The notes beneath the pieces were generated by a model, which saw only the letters and a program-made list of their open reading frames with translations, did no database searches and was not told the origin of the DNA. Source: a virus. From it: a stretch of DNA of 60,967 nucleotides. Location of the stretch: positions 1-60,967 of IMG/VR virus record IMGVR_UViG_3300046820_000595; one strand, written 5' to 3'. Of this stretch, positions 20,501 to 28,786 are shown one piece after another (positions within the stretch are counted from its first letter, which is position 1; each line of letters starts with the position of its first letter). The translations under genes and the position numbers were made by a program.

Positions 20501-23500
20501 AAAGAATCAAAACAAAGATTGCTTAACTTGGTTAGGGATCAAATGGTCTTCCTTCATTACAAGTATAACACTAATGAGATTTCAGTAGATTCTCCTTTTG
20601 TTGTAATTGCTGACAATCTTTTCAATTACAAGCACCCAATGGAATTTCTGTTGGATGTAGCTGAAGCCATTGCTGAGAAAGAAAGAGCGTTTATCAATGA
20701 TCTTCAGGCTCACTCCAAAGACGTTGGTGTAATGGTTGCCAAGGAACTCGGTAAAAATGTCGAAAGCAAAAAACAAGCTGACTTGAATGGCGATGGAAAC
20801 ATTGACAATGTTAATGCACTTGCTTCTGAGTCTTTGTTGAAATCGCTTCAAGAGGATATTGATAAAGGCAAGCTTGTTGATGGCACATTATTCCATGCGC
20901 AAATGTTCAAGATGGGCAGTAGCCAAAGCATGATGGATTCTATTCTTTTGGAAAAAGCTCCATTGTTTTCATCATTGCTTCAGTCGATGCCCAATTTGAT
21001 CATTTATCAGCCATCCCAATACGAAGGGAAGCGCAATTTCATTGAGAACAATATTGAGTTTGCAACCCTACCTAATAATGACGTTGTTTTGTATATTGGC
21101 AATGCAACTGGGCTTGGCTCTAGTAAACAAGCAGAATTGCTTGAGCGTGTATTGACGGCTCGAATTAAGCAAGAAATTGGCGCAAATGGAACACAGTCTC
21201 CTTTAGCCGCCTCAATTAAGCAAATAGCTTCCACGATTAGAGAGCAAATCAATTACGTTTTCAGCACGACTCCTGAGCGTATTAGACAAATGGAGGAAAA
21301 AGCGTTTAGTGTTATTAACGGAAATCCCAATATTCCTACCAATGTTGTTAATACGCTTGTTGAACGCTATCGCAAAGCGCTTGAGTCCGATGCTGCCAAT
21401 AAGTTATCAACGCTAGGAAATCCAGCAAGTCGCGATAAGTTTGTTTCTGACATTGTTGGTGACAGGGCTGGCGATATGCAGTTGTTCTTGGATAACTTGC
21501 TTAGCGCGGATGTTGAATCCAATGAGAATAGTATCCTTCAAGACATTAAGCTGATTGTTGACATGTTTACCAATCCAGACACATACAAGATTCTTAGCGC
21601 AATCAAGTCTCCTGAAGTTGAATTAACTAGCACTGAACTTGATCCTAAATACAAGGAGTTCTTTGACACAGCAATCAATCGCTTTGTTTCTGAAGAAGTT
21701 CAAAGCTCGATGGTTTACGATATTGCATTGGAGCAGGGCGCTAATAACGCATTTGATGAAGACAATCTTGGAGTGTTCACCCCCGAAGCTGATACTACTT
21801 CATTCATTGTTGATGAAATTATTAGCTCTTGGAGTGACAATTTCCTGAGTGGCGAGCCAAAAGAGGATGCGAATAACGCAAGAAAAGAAAAACAAATTAA
21901 GAGCGTTATTGAGAATTCTCCTTTGGATTTGGTTAAGAGGGTTGTTGATGGATTGATTGTTGTTAATGAGGTTAAGGGTGGCAGAGAATCCGTTAATCTC
22001 ACTTATGATCAAATTGCCACAACGACAAACATCCTGAAAGAAGTAGCACCTACTCCAGACTTTATGTTTGAGTTTGTGTTTACCGAAATGGTTCATGCTC
22101 TTGCTCCTCATAATGAAGCTCGCTCTGTTCTTGATGGAACTGCGCCAGCTCCTATTGGACGGCCGCAAAATGTTTTTGAGCTGCTGCAAACTAGCTCTTT
22201 CCCAGTATTGATGAATTCAACTGGTCAAGGCAATTTCCGTTCAAGCTACAACATTACTAACTTTTACTACAATAAGGCTCCAACCACCAAGTTGTTTGAA
22301 ATGCGCCGTAAAGAAGCGTTTGTAAGCAGCTTGGCATCCGCTACGCCGATTGGCCAAGAATTACTTCAATACGTCTATGATGGCGCTGACAAGTCTGGTC
22401 AATATGCAGTTCAGCGCATTGACTTGATTGACGCTCAAGACACGTTGGCTGCTTTGCGCAATCAAATCAAGGATGTCATTGGAGAGGATATTTTCAATGA
22501 AGCTGTTGAGAATCATGAGACACTTGAATCGAGAAAGCAAAAAGACATCGAGGATGCAAATGCTAGAATTGAAGAAGTAGATCGCCAGATTCAGGCATTG
22601 AGAGAGGATGGCTTAAAGCAATTGGAACAAGTGTTATTGGATAATGCTAGGGGTAATTACAACGAGTCAATTGATACAATTCTAGACCTGGCTGTAAACA
22701 TTGCTGGTATTGTTCATGATATTGGTCAAAAACATCAAGTTGCTACATCCGCTGTTGTTAAGGACGCCTCCAGTGAAAGCGCGTTGGAGAAGTTGAATAA
22801 TTACCAAGAGTCAATTACCCAGCTTGAGCGCATTGACAAAGAAATCAAAAATCATTTGAGAGACAATTCTGGATTGATTTCTGACCCAGTTGCTTACAAT
22901 AAGGCTTATTTTGTTTTGGTGCTAAATCATAATGCTTATGCTGGTCATGCGCGTAACGCTTTAAATTCCTATGCTAATGAAGTTGCTCAATCTATTGCGA
23001 GGAACTCATTCAATAAAGCTTATGATTTGATTTCTGACGTTTCTGCTTTGCAGGAAGCTGTTGTGCAATCAATTTCAAGGGGATTAAATACATACACAAT
23101 TAACGCTGAAACCATTACTCCTCAAAATTCCGCAAGTATTAATCAATCGCTTTCAAGATTTTTGATGACAACTGGACGTAAAGCTAGTGCAATGAAAATT
23201 GCTCGCGATTTGTCCTCTCCCTCAAATGTAAGCGCATTGCTTGAAAGAGTTCAATCTAATCAAGCATTGACCAATTTGATGCAGGAGCAAGTTGATGCAA
23301 TCATCGCAAGCCCAGATACAAACGATGCCGTTAAAGAGCTGTTTAGCCGACTAAAGAAAAAAGAGCTTTCTAAATCAATGAAAGAAATTGTTTCTAAGTT
23401 TGATCCAAAATTATCTTTGAAGCAAATCTCTGACCTAGTTACTACTGAACTACTAAAAAATCCTAAATTAGTAGATAGACTTGGTAAGGAGATGTTTAGT

Positions 23501-26500
23501 GGCGATGTCAAAATGGCATTGAGAAAGAGTGCAGAATTCGCTAGCGCTGAACTAGGCGCTGAAAGAGAAGGCTTTTCTCACATTATTGCTAGTAATATAG
23601 CAAAACAAATTGACGACCTGAATGACCAGAGAGAAGCGCTGCTTAGAGCATTGGCTCGCCTTGAGGTTGAAAGCAAGGGGGAAAGTATGACATTAATGCA
23701 GCTGAGTAAGAAGTTTTCATTTGATGAGAAATCAACTATTGAGCGCATTCAAAGAACTGCTTCTCCTCAATTTGACGCAAGACTCAATCTTGTTTTTGAT
23801 ACAAGAAGACTAGACAATAGCCCAGATTCAATGGCTACCAAGAAGAGAATTCTTAGCAGCGTTGCTATCATCAATGAGGCCGCGAGACTATTCCTTGAGA
23901 AAGAAGGAGAGAACATGCACCGCGCATTGTATGAGGATGTAGAAATGTTTGGTCAAGGATACGACCTTATTCAGGACTTTAACAATGTCATTGACTTGGC
24001 GCGTTTAAGAAACTCTTTGCAATTTAGGGCAGATGAAATGTTTGCATTCCGCGCCGATGAGGCATTGAACACTCTTGTCACTGAAGCCGATGAGAAGGCT
24101 GTTCAATTGTTCGGGGTCACGGTGCAAGACATGGTGACAAACAATATGTCTCCCGCTGTTGTAGAAATTGTCAAGGATGGGCAATTAACTAAATCCCATG
24201 TAATTAGAGAAAGTAAAAATGATGAAATAGAGGAGCGAGAAATGAAGCTAGAGACAATTGGGCTTCATAACATCGTAAGTAAAAAAGAAAGACTAAGAAG
24301 AACCGCATTGTTTATCAATGACCAGTTTTCTTCCAGTATGTTTATGCCAACAACTACCAAGCTGGCGGAGGAGAACAACAAGTCCTACTTGGTTTACAGC
24401 ACTAACGCTAGAAATGAACTAGCTAAGAACAAGAGACAAACCAAAGCCGACTGGAATGTAGATGAGAAGCTCAAAGAATTAATCTTCCAAGCTGCACAGA
24501 ATCCGCCATCTAGGGGAGAAGGGGGACTAAAAACCCAAACACACAAAAAAATCACAACTGATCTCAACAAACAAATCAGCGACTCTTTAGCCAACGAAAC
24601 AAAACTTCCAAAGGAAACTACTGTTGGCGAATTGATCAAGATTGCTACAAACAGATTCACCTCATTCCTTATTAAGAACACAATCAATAAGGAGATGGGC
24701 GCTTTTGCTCAAGGCATCCGTGTGAATGGCTCGATCAAGCGGACACGCGCCATGAGTGACGAGGAATTTGAAACTGCGTTTGATGATGTGTTTGCATTTG
24801 CTTCAAATCCAGACAATGACGCGACCTTGCAGACTGCTGGCTTTGAACGTCTGGGCAAGAAAAAATCAGACTACTCACTGAGTGAAAAGAAAAACTTGGT
24901 GGAGAAAGCTTATGCGGCCGCAATTAAGGAAAACGACTTCCTTGATCCTGACAGCAAGGTTAGCCAGTCTATTGCGTTTTATGAAAAGCAGTTGGTTGAT
25001 ATTGTCACCATGCTTAACAGTGATGAGATTGGACCTCAAATGGGGAACTTTGCAGAATACATCAGAAGCGCTGAGCGTTCAATTGGAAAATTGGTCAACA
25101 TCCAAACAGCTGTAGATTCTGCATCAGAAGTTAATCCATACACTATTAGTCGCGCTGTCATGGACTTAGATTTGAGTCACAATTGGTCACGCCTGTATTC
25201 AATCCTTTACGGACGAGAAACACTCAACAAGCTAGTTACTGGCGCTCTTAACGCTAAAACAGATGACGGGCAAGTTACTACTTTTAGCGCTCACGAAAAT
25301 GCCTTAGTTCGCCGCAAATTTTCAAAAAGTTATGGAGCATACAATGAAGCTCTAAACCTCATTGGATTGCTTGACCATGGATTGGACGGAAGTAGTGGTA
25401 GAAACCGTTTCAGCGCTGAATATCAGTCATTCCAAGATAGAGTTGGAAAGGCATCTAAAAACCTTAATAATGACTTCGTGAAAGGCGCTAAAGCCATGGT
25501 TATTGCTTCGCTCAGAGGTATTGCTGTAGCAAATGAAAAAGACAATGGATCAAATGCTCAATACGCCAACAGAGTTTGGATGTGGGCAAACGCTTGGAAA
25601 AACGGAATGAAGCAACATGAAAAACTTGAGAATGATCGTCAAAAAGCACACGAGCAAGGAAACAAATTCATGCGCTTTAGCAACAGAATCATGAAGAGGG
25701 GGCGCAAGCAAGACAGGGAGAGAGCTGGAACTGAATTGATTAACAATCTCATTACTGATGAAGTAAACTCAATCGTCAACATCATTAACATCAATCACAC
25801 TAAGCCAGAAATGCTTAATGCAAGAATTGAAGCAATGATTAGCAAGCTTGAGTCTGGATACGAACCTTCAGACCTTACTGCAATTAGAGAATATTCTGAC
25901 GCATTGCTGTCTGAATTCACGGAAATCAGTGAAGCATACAGAATTACTCAGGCATTTGCTAGCCGCGACAACAGAACTAAAATCTCTGATGAGCAACTAC
26001 TTGACTCCACAGTCATTTCTGATGTTTTGTCTAAAAATTATTCTGTGTTCCCATTGCGTTTTGGATACGTAAAGAATCCATTGCACGTAAGCCATGAGGC
26101 ATACAGCCACAATAAAGCTCCAATTACGGACTTTATTGGAATGGAACAAGGTGTGATTAACTACCAAGGAAAACGAACTGGCTTAATGGAAGAAGAGTCG
26201 GATAAAGATGCTATTCGACCACTGGACTTAAATCCCTTCACGGCTCCTGACCAAATCGCTAAGGATGCAATGTATCGCATGTATGTTGCGCCTACTTACA
26301 AAGTAATCAACAAGTTGCTCGGCAAGAGTTCAACCGACAATGCAAGACAATCTATTACAACAAATGGATTTTTGCACGGCGTAGCTAATGCTACAAACAC
26401 AGATAGCGAAACAACTTCTAAATATCCATATATCGCGGCATACATCATGGATACAATCGACAAAACGATTAAAAATGACAAGCCAGAGAATGTTGAAGAT

Positions 26501-28027
26501 AGTATTCTTGCTGATTACTTAAGAGCTAGCGCAACTTTAATTGCTGTTAAATACCTTGTTGAACCATGGCAAATTGTTTCTCAGGGCATTATTCCAGCAA
26601 TAAGCAAGTATTTAACAATCAAGTTTACAAATTTAATTGTAGCAACACAAAAAGACACAGATATTTTGATGGAGGCTTACAAACATGCCGCAATGGGATA
26701 CAGAAACCCCAATAGCCAAATAGCTAGATTTGTAAAAGAAAACAGCATCAAGAATTATAAGTGGTTAACTGAGGGAACTGACACGCGCCAAGAGCAAATC
26801 TCTTTAACGAGATACGAAGGCGAATCAAAAATTTCCTCTGCATCCAAAAAGATTCTTTCTACAACTCAAAAAATTGGAGAAAAATACTTAGACACAGTAA
26901 TTGGTGGGCCAGAAAGAGCAATGATTCAATCTATTTATGCTTTTGAATTATTCAATCAACTGCAATTGGTAATGGGTCCTGAAGCTCCCGCTACACTTGA
27001 TGAAATGTTTGAAATGGACCCAAGCGAGATCAATACATTAGCAAAAACCAAAGCTGACATCATGGTCACTGATTTCATGGGTCTTGGAGACAAAGCGAAA
27101 AAAGCTGCGGCTTACAACATCAAATCAAAAAGCGCTATTGTTAACATGCTTATTCAGTCGTTTACTAGATTTGGAAACCACACATCTACAGTTGAAGCAA
27201 ATAGAGGTGTCTTTTCTGAGTATTTGTTCAACAATTACATGAGAAGAAGGGGTTACGCAAACAGCGAGTTTACAAAAGATGCTATTGAAAATATTGTTGG
27301 AACAACTCTTCAAAACAGCTTGTTCTTTTTGACTAAATTGCCATTTCTTGTTCCTGCCGCTACGTATGCAGCTAGCATTCTTTATGAATTTGTTGAAGAA
27401 CTATTCTTTGATGACGATGAAGAAGATGAAGATAATTTGGAAAGCATTGCTCAAAGAGCTTCAGAATGGGCGACATCATTAACTCAGTTTGATGAAAATG
27501 GATTCTTGCCATTGCAAATGCTCAAAGAACAAATGTTTCCTAAAAACATGAGCGTAACAAATCCAAGCACTATTGCCGAAGAAGGTTATAGCGGTGCTTA
27601 TTTTGAAATGATTAAAAAAGCTGGAGTTGATATAGCTTGGGATACTACTGGTGTATTACCGAATTCAACAGCGGCATCATTGCTTAGTTACATACCGGTT
27701 AAATCTTTTGTAAGACTTGGAATTGGATCGGCAAAGGACAAGTTTACTGAAAGCGAAAAAAGTGATTACAGCGAAATGCAAAGAAAATCATGGCTAGCTG
27801 AGCGCTTTGCAGAAACATTCATTATGCCAATTACAGAACCTGCTATAGCAGCAAACAATGTTAAGAATCTAATGCTTAACTACGCTCTGCCTAAAGACGG
27901 TTACGAAGGAATTAGCACTGGTGAGTTCCTTAACGGTATTGTAACTGGACTGCTTGGAACTAGAAATAGTCGGCGCTCAGTGCCTAAACGTCACGCCGAA
28001 CAAGGTGGTTGGGGAGTTGAGAACTAA
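11531..28027 (+). CDS. giant virion-type protein, 5,498 aa, with zincin HExxH motif and hydrophobic segments
   Basis: One uninterrupted 16.5-kb frame, about 27% of the window. Residues 1-350 are acidic and helical. Hydrophobic, Gly/Ala-rich segments that could cross or insert into a membrane lie at about 395-430, 466-500, 590-610 and 725-740. A Pro/Thr/Lys low-complexity stretch spans about 820-1300. A metallopeptidase-like domain follows with HEIFH at 1407-1411 and a downstream FGEITRAF (Glu1464) that could be the third ligand. About 1550-5200 is long helical, Asn/Asp/Lys-rich sequence. A strong hydrophobic segment at about 5256-5285 is followed directly by a run of Asp/Glu. This fits large 'polyvalent' or ejected internal phage proteins carrying enzymatic domains. 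T7-like or N4-like RNA polymerase motifs were looked for and not found convincingly. The stop overlaps the convergent gene at 28024 by 4 nt. Confidence 0.85.
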   Translation: MINPFEDEIFTAPSIAKAPDDAIATEEDDKSKEEVDKNYDYYGINLPDDKNPFKKIDAASWFTNPEARKQQAATLAEQIADEYENSDVTVPVIRNGKVEQVKASNNGVLTDAGQHALAQTLMMIDQASKDPSGGARKNPLTGKTEAAFGSKFLTPYNADEKLAEREKKRVAGEKGEYGATEYQLSNDQVFDYGHVSKVIDAYAKINDVKPDELNPESFDAKSFLDLRGKVKQALPEGMLELGAELDQTKAPVLDDKSQKIFDKALGRYFAEKKMGDKLVDVYDGQPIVNYEALAETGDLKRFESELNGLELAPSAKKIFLSSFKKEFEGQAASLLLKQAQGDIYSDDSTKPILEAAEKGQSFYNLLKEDPYALQSTGSNTLDFMKRVADHATSITAGATSSIGSIGQMFLAGGAKAMGFDEYAADVVSGIATVSDQIGAFRETRGFGKDQLDLGLFSVTTGDIHQLISEGAIAFATMGASALLSSSRIAATTTIKGAVNIGLQSAAKKITEKSAKSALSSLSQNLIKSQSVIGSVWKNASKARTLDNVLATTLEGSFRSAASAWGESYQKNIDKGLSNVDAFNDSTGQAVANGLATFVAGAIMNSIAPGLDKINVAPDSGLSLTQAIKNTIANRAAQKSISSGLKSFRNNIKNRNDLVKGVADTIREEASKQGLKNYLGGVAVQGLGEGIEESMDAALANALDQYLNNSEEARKEFEKKGYWNQIIKAGFLGAIMGSGMSTISRTSDRNLQIAEDAKAAMSSFIKKVPELAKYADQEIIVQGAKKDAPEIKTTINQILQNGTLDQQVEAIANIGKTRAQNLLSPTKVGGTQGTGITPAADAQTSLAENKLPTADATPSLETGSAPVEETVSPFKKSATGAVDFKTAEFNDTDKGVSFEVSSNAPKSQGLQLKIAATPKTVDGNVEVEWSIEKETQPNSGQYQKMRANGRDSAVKAFGEEFVAGIEASQKQAAGADPVASQSAVTALNSQLAQLRPTQQPTTTETNAEAQPKEEAPTEPQSFTLTDNTGGQSNVKALVSKKENLSSYAYEKAHGTKAPAGTLEPKAKTTTATVMVNGNPQSVPVTSYTIDGKDADLHSVTIGDNETVFFKKSDSVNAIKGAVQGASRVMMKGELASKNDYAEQLQSTPPPTQKPESKQPAKYSPESSEQTTESGAVFTTRTRLSTGQEQVLWKKTKYGRKVGDKWDAGFPETVVSVENKTTTGMPEEYTVAEVSKILHGERKNGEVELTIRDMTPEEITEAKSKMEKANAQRRELGIKEEVVPEIPVAKTPATEASKPKEKSQAPAPSKKKKEEVDEDDGPIKGVNKLAEPLRKIARKFKGIASSIGAQIIIVKDDADLQQQMKNLGFDDQAIKNVGDSPMFFSPDDNVIIVRSNRANESNFEKGIKHEIFHAVEKMFAASDAGKKLLGEIDIAKLVNDPEVVEYMKKEYSKSYPDMTNNQKFGEITRAFVAGKLHKNTLGQTAFQKYLKAFLKFARKFTKKNTELKSYLDGLEKFYLDTLQDYKAEAGIVASESSGFKSWIGGILASGIKAAKMKLSGFESTSSIKASDEDIARIADEVRGDIIEQVNAAAAFNKPLNAVTLLENISKNINDTHLGINKTMDANSKIAVLQNVLKGLEGNDIDQTVKDAIASAMESVNSDRSDLLMSVPDESQEVLDSVEEKKQLSSWTGVRRYIKAEDLFSDVNVVNRRGFPDQDSEVGEQNEYTNSYISVDFNKEAQSYPDLGLNPGDVVEMLDSLGNVTGVLVYSHSVEVASQQDGVKRLQYRFIKGETVANGKITPFAAIRQAQYSQEFYDMFAKSGIAKTMFGDVNGRTVINTPEGLIKMVFESLVAKNAKGKAVIKQGDKTLSFKDIFVFQKDKDNKSLTPFYFNAGDGKIYVDPEKLSTNFAFIESSALNSDGKKQSTALLVASTVRAAIEEELLHLATVGTFTQQELAEFADDLLKRNAFEGIVYQVRKMQRITSPIDSMTDGEKAIVATEVLSFLHQKSAEGATYGDQYEELFELAAGKGSARIQTAKAYGRRMRYMLGARAATSFMSPRMQKMVEVLNSRKAEMGVNRRATNMSELIARFNQEQFRGSKKAMQDAINQAFVNQAAEVNDLRQMLKENDIPVQNILDINFELNTVSLVPEFSDYYRLKYGQKSLDDLNDYFSRLNQNEAVGNLADSVRTARSRMDSLRLLMDTTSELDRLVEMATNGNFDELSEYLENPENQGVFDLGSLIQVLNGLKYDTNIAKGIERDKARIENAFNAVFDPQKQVANKDQAIGYLSNLLSRYYQKNEIETDLEFVERIASEMNQSKEELIQTLQSMAREQGGMFTSNENSARSSIVERDSRDKLLALLKEKNNAQPESPIRPTYYSYAQAVSDYNDLVLNYADILLNKNLSEVDEFGRNFADVTTALENPASTLTFNVNLFGYNNELATTAMGHRAARTKALSDSPDDAAFKATFAYQQAFVGRIISNDRNDAIDKVVRIESNAAFLGEEAYNDFWIARLSGEVPTIGGLQISYKDYHTTMGFQPLITRERASDGTVEPEDLSLYLLKLRVPDAEIDFSSKISGKKPSIRNFRDNFLKLAQSDAATKEAAARLITEQLVDVAQIGKWISDLQDLIGYDNKTGLFDVVESLNNKETFASKFAKQLIYRIFDNKLVVGGTKGLTVNGADPMNPTLFEHLQLIQRVYDATHPGKSGKKEVNKDDQDLLLSSLPIILEQIDALNSDIGLARKTNSRFKSQYVASTIMGDIRLIQEQGAEGIRANAELIKAIQDSYFDIQAMEDAEWLTNYHTKNGPVGYSGVTALQLIDSFAKIPSSAMNEYFVTQGIQGTNVAALLQRYYQAQEMYAELGMGSPRAKDSDGKTTYALDNLTFNTVERVGDRPSETDEEFNDDRPALNRGQETAGTMPQGYEGTQEQLESQRRKSLMEEVKRIKSWMFASSVSIFQLFDENLELSYTSKINTNRAKTFFRLFAEAQVNGESNKESKQRLLNLVRDQMVFLHYKYNTNEISVDSPFVVIADNLFNYKHPMEFLLDVAEAIAEKERAFINDLQAHSKDVGVMVAKELGKNVESKKQADLNGDGNIDNVNALASESLLKSLQEDIDKGKLVDGTLFHAQMFKMGSSQSMMDSILLEKAPLFSSLLQSMPNLIIYQPSQYEGKRNFIENNIEFATLPNNDVVLYIGNATGLGSSKQAELLERVLTARIKQEIGANGTQSPLAASIKQIASTIREQINYVFSTTPERIRQMEEKAFSVINGNPNIPTNVVNTLVERYRKALESDAANKLSTLGNPASRDKFVSDIVGDRAGDMQLFLDNLLSADVESNENSILQDIKLIVDMFTNPDTYKILSAIKSPEVELTSTELDPKYKEFFDTAINRFVSEEVQSSMVYDIALEQGANNAFDEDNLGVFTPEADTTSFIVDEIISSWSDNFLSGEPKEDANNARKEKQIKSVIENSPLDLVKRVVDGLIVVNEVKGGRESVNLTYDQIATTTNILKEVAPTPDFMFEFVFTEMVHALAPHNEARSVLDGTAPAPIGRPQNVFELLQTSSFPVLMNSTGQGNFRSSYNITNFYYNKAPTTKLFEMRRKEAFVSSLASATPIGQELLQYVYDGADKSGQYAVQRIDLIDAQDTLAALRNQIKDVIGEDIFNEAVENHETLESRKQKDIEDANARIEEVDRQIQALREDGLKQLEQVLLDNARGNYNESIDTILDLAVNIAGIVHDIGQKHQVATSAVVKDASSESALEKLNNYQESITQLERIDKEIKNHLRDNSGLISDPVAYNKAYFVLVLNHNAYAGHARNALNSYANEVAQSIARNSFNKAYDLISDVSALQEAVVQSISRGLNTYTINAETITPQNSASINQSLSRFLMTTGRKASAMKIARDLSSPSNVSALLERVQSNQALTNLMQEQVDAIIASPDTNDAVKELFSRLKKKELSKSMKEIVSKFDPKLSLKQISDLVTTELLKNPKLVDRLGKEMFSGDVKMALRKSAEFASAELGAEREGFSHIIASNIAKQIDDLNDQREALLRALARLEVESKGESMTLMQLSKKFSFDEKSTIERIQRTASPQFDARLNLVFDTRRLDNSPDSMATKKRILSSVAIINEAARLFLEKEGENMHRALYEDVEMFGQGYDLIQDFNNVIDLARLRNSLQFRADEMFAFRADEALNTLVTEADEKAVQLFGVTVQDMVTNNMSPAVVEIVKDGQLTKSHVIRESKNDEIEEREMKLETIGLHNIVSKKERLRRTALFINDQFSSSMFMPTTTKLAEENNKSYLVYSTNARNELAKNKRQTKADWNVDEKLKELIFQAAQNPPSRGEGGLKTQTHKKITTDLNKQISDSLANETKLPKETTVGELIKIATNRFTSFLIKNTINKEMGAFAQGIRVNGSIKRTRAMSDEEFETAFDDVFAFASNPDNDATLQTAGFERLGKKKSDYSLSEKKNLVEKAYAAAIKENDFLDPDSKVSQSIAFYEKQLVDIVTMLNSDEIGPQMGNFAEYIRSAERSIGKLVNIQTAVDSASEVNPYTISRAVMDLDLSHNWSRLYSILYGRETLNKLVTGALNAKTDDGQVTTFSAHENALVRRKFSKSYGAYNEALNLIGLLDHGLDGSSGRNRFSAEYQSFQDRVGKASKNLNNDFVKGAKAMVIASLRGIAVANEKDNGSNAQYANRVWMWANAWKNGMKQHEKLENDRQKAHEQGNKFMRFSNRIMKRGRKQDRERAGTELINNLITDEVNSIVNIININHTKPEMLNARIEAMISKLESGYEPSDLTAIREYSDALLSEFTEISEAYRITQAFASRDNRTKISDEQLLDSTVISDVLSKNYSVFPLRFGYVKNPLHVSHEAYSHNKAPITDFIGMEQGVINYQGKRTGLMEEESDKDAIRPLDLNPFTAPDQIAKDAMYRMYVAPTYKVINKLLGKSSTDNARQSITTNGFLHGVANATNTDSETTSKYPYIAAYIMDTIDKTIKNDKPENVEDSILADYLRASATLIAVKYLVEPWQIVSQGIIPAISKYLTIKFTNLIVATQKDTDILMEAYKHAAMGYRNPNSQIARFVKENSIKNYKWLTEGTDTRQEQISLTRYEGESKISSASKKILSTTQKIGEKYLDTVIGGPERAMIQSIYAFELFNQLQLVMGPEAPATLDEMFEMDPSEINTLAKTKADIMVTDFMGLGDKAKKAAAYNIKSKSAIVNMLIQSFTRFGNHTSTVEANRGVFSEYLFNNYMRRRGYANSEFTKDAIENIVGTTLQNSLFFLTKLPFLVPAATYAASILYEFVEELFFDDDEEDEDNLESIAQRASEWATSLTQFDENGFLPLQMLKEQMFPKNMSVTNPSTIAEEGYSGAYFEMIKKAGVDIAWDTTGVLPNSTAASLLSYIPVKSFVRLGIGSAKDKFTESEKSDYSEMQRKSWLAERFAETFIMPITEPAIAANNVKNLMLNYALPKDGYEGISTGEFLNGIVTGLLGTRNSRRSVPKRHAEQGGWGVEN
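18038..18051 (+). repeat. TTTAG-N4-CTAAA palindrome, intragenic copy 4
   Basis: An exact TTTAGCCGACTAAA (identical to copy 3) sits inside the giant gene, where it encodes F-S-R-L-N. An intergenic promoter role is not expected here. A binding or boundary site remains possible. Confidence 0.8.
23342..23355 (+). repeat. TTTAG-N4-CTAAA palindrome, intragenic copy 5
   Basis: Exact TTTAGCCGACTAAA inside the giant gene in the same reading phase as copy 4 (F-S-R-L-K). A one-mismatch version, TTTAGCCAACGAAA, occurs at 24586-24599. Confidence 0.8.
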
Positions 28028-28389
28028 ACGTCTTGCCTTTTAACCGCATCAAGTAGAATTGTTCCTGACTCTAAGCGTTTTGTGATAATCTCCCTTGCTG
28101 TTGGTGTTACTGGTTTCTTGCTCAACAAGAAGCGGATAGCATCAATAAGCAGGGGGATAACGCGCAATGATTCAAATTTGACCATCTGTGGAGTGATTAC
28201 GGACACAACTGGAGTGGCTGCATTAACTTCGTCTAATGGTGCGTCATCATTTGATAACGCCGCTGAATCGCCATTCAGGTCTTCAATTTGGTGCGTAACT
28301 TGTAGTTCTTCATGGCTAGTTACTTCTGGTGGAGCAGCTAGTTGTTCTTCGTCAATTACTTGTAGTTGTTGTTTTTTTGGTCTTGCCAT
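28024..28389 (-). CDS. hypothetical 121-aa protein
   Basis: Starts with MARPKKQQ, a basic AT-hook-like N-terminus, followed by an acidic disordered half (about residues 10-60). A C-terminal helical region (about 68-121) has an LIDAIRFLL amphipathic helix. Leader on the coding strand is A-rich (AACAAACAAACATTATG) without a Shine-Dalgarno sequence. It is the last gene of the - strand block and converges on the giant gene with a 4-nt tail overlap, leaving no room for an intergenic terminator. Function unknown. Confidence 0.75.
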   Translation of the reverse strand: MARPKKQQLQVIDEEQLAAPPEVTSHEELQVTHQIEDLNGDSAALSNDDAPLDEVNAATPVVSVITPQMVKFESLRVIPLLIDAIRFLLSKKPVTPTAREIITKRLESGTILLDAVKRQDV

Positions 28390-28467
28390 AATGTTTGTTT
28401 GTTAAATTTTGGTGGTGCTAGAATGGGCCACCGCTCCAACCTATGCCGAACCCTCTAGCTGGGAGAA

Positions 28468-28491
28468 CAGAAAGGAACGTATTCCTTCGGC
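28468..28491 (-). terminator. possible weak terminator/processing hairpin
   Basis: On the - strand AAGGAA-TACG-TTCCTT forms a 6-bp stem with a UACG (UNCG-type) tetraloop just after the HNH gene stop, followed by a T-rich stretch (TCTGTTCTC). An alternative GCCGAA/TTCGGC pairing (28486-28491 with 28445-28450) shares two bases with it, so the two folds compete partially. Confidence 0.3.
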
Positions 28492-28495
28492 AAAA

Positions 28496-28786
28496 TTATT
28501 GCATATTGAGGAAATTGGGTTTTGGGGAAACAAGCCATCCCTCTTCTTTAGCTTGCTTTGAATTGTGGTGAACCCATTCATGGCATTCATGGCACAATGG
28601 TAGGATTACACAGCAGAAAGCTCTTGTCGTGCGCCTAAACGGATGATGTGGCTCAAAGTCTCCATTGAAATGTTTCCAATTGTTTCCCTTGATTCCGCAA
28701 CGAGCGCAAGCTGATGGGATATACACCTGCAAAATGCGCTTGTATTGCTCAAGCCATTCAGCTCGCTTCTCTGATACGTGTCTCAT
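28496..28786 (-). CDS. HNH endonuclease-like protein (96 aa)
   Basis: The order CARCGIKG (CxxC), then FEPHHPFRR (His-His-Pro) and LPLCHECHEWVH (CxxCHxxxH) is the zinc-stabilised HNH/beta-beta-alpha metal arrangement. The protein is small and may act as a free-standing homing-type nuclease or a packaging-associated HNH protein. There is no intron next to it. Start overlaps the stop of the upstream gene by 4 nt (ATGA), so it is translated as part of the - strand operon. Confidence 0.8.
   Translation of the reverse strand: MRHVSEKRAEWLEQYKRILQVYIPSACARCGIKGNNWKHFNGDFEPHHPFRRTTRAFCCVILPLCHECHEWVHHNSKQAKEEGWLVSPKPNFLNMQ

Noticed and set aside
11531-28027. RNA polymerase assignment for the giant protein based on a DxxGR-like match
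   Set aside because: A single short match without the accompanying conserved motifs of single-subunit RNA polymerases is expected by chance in 5,498 residues.
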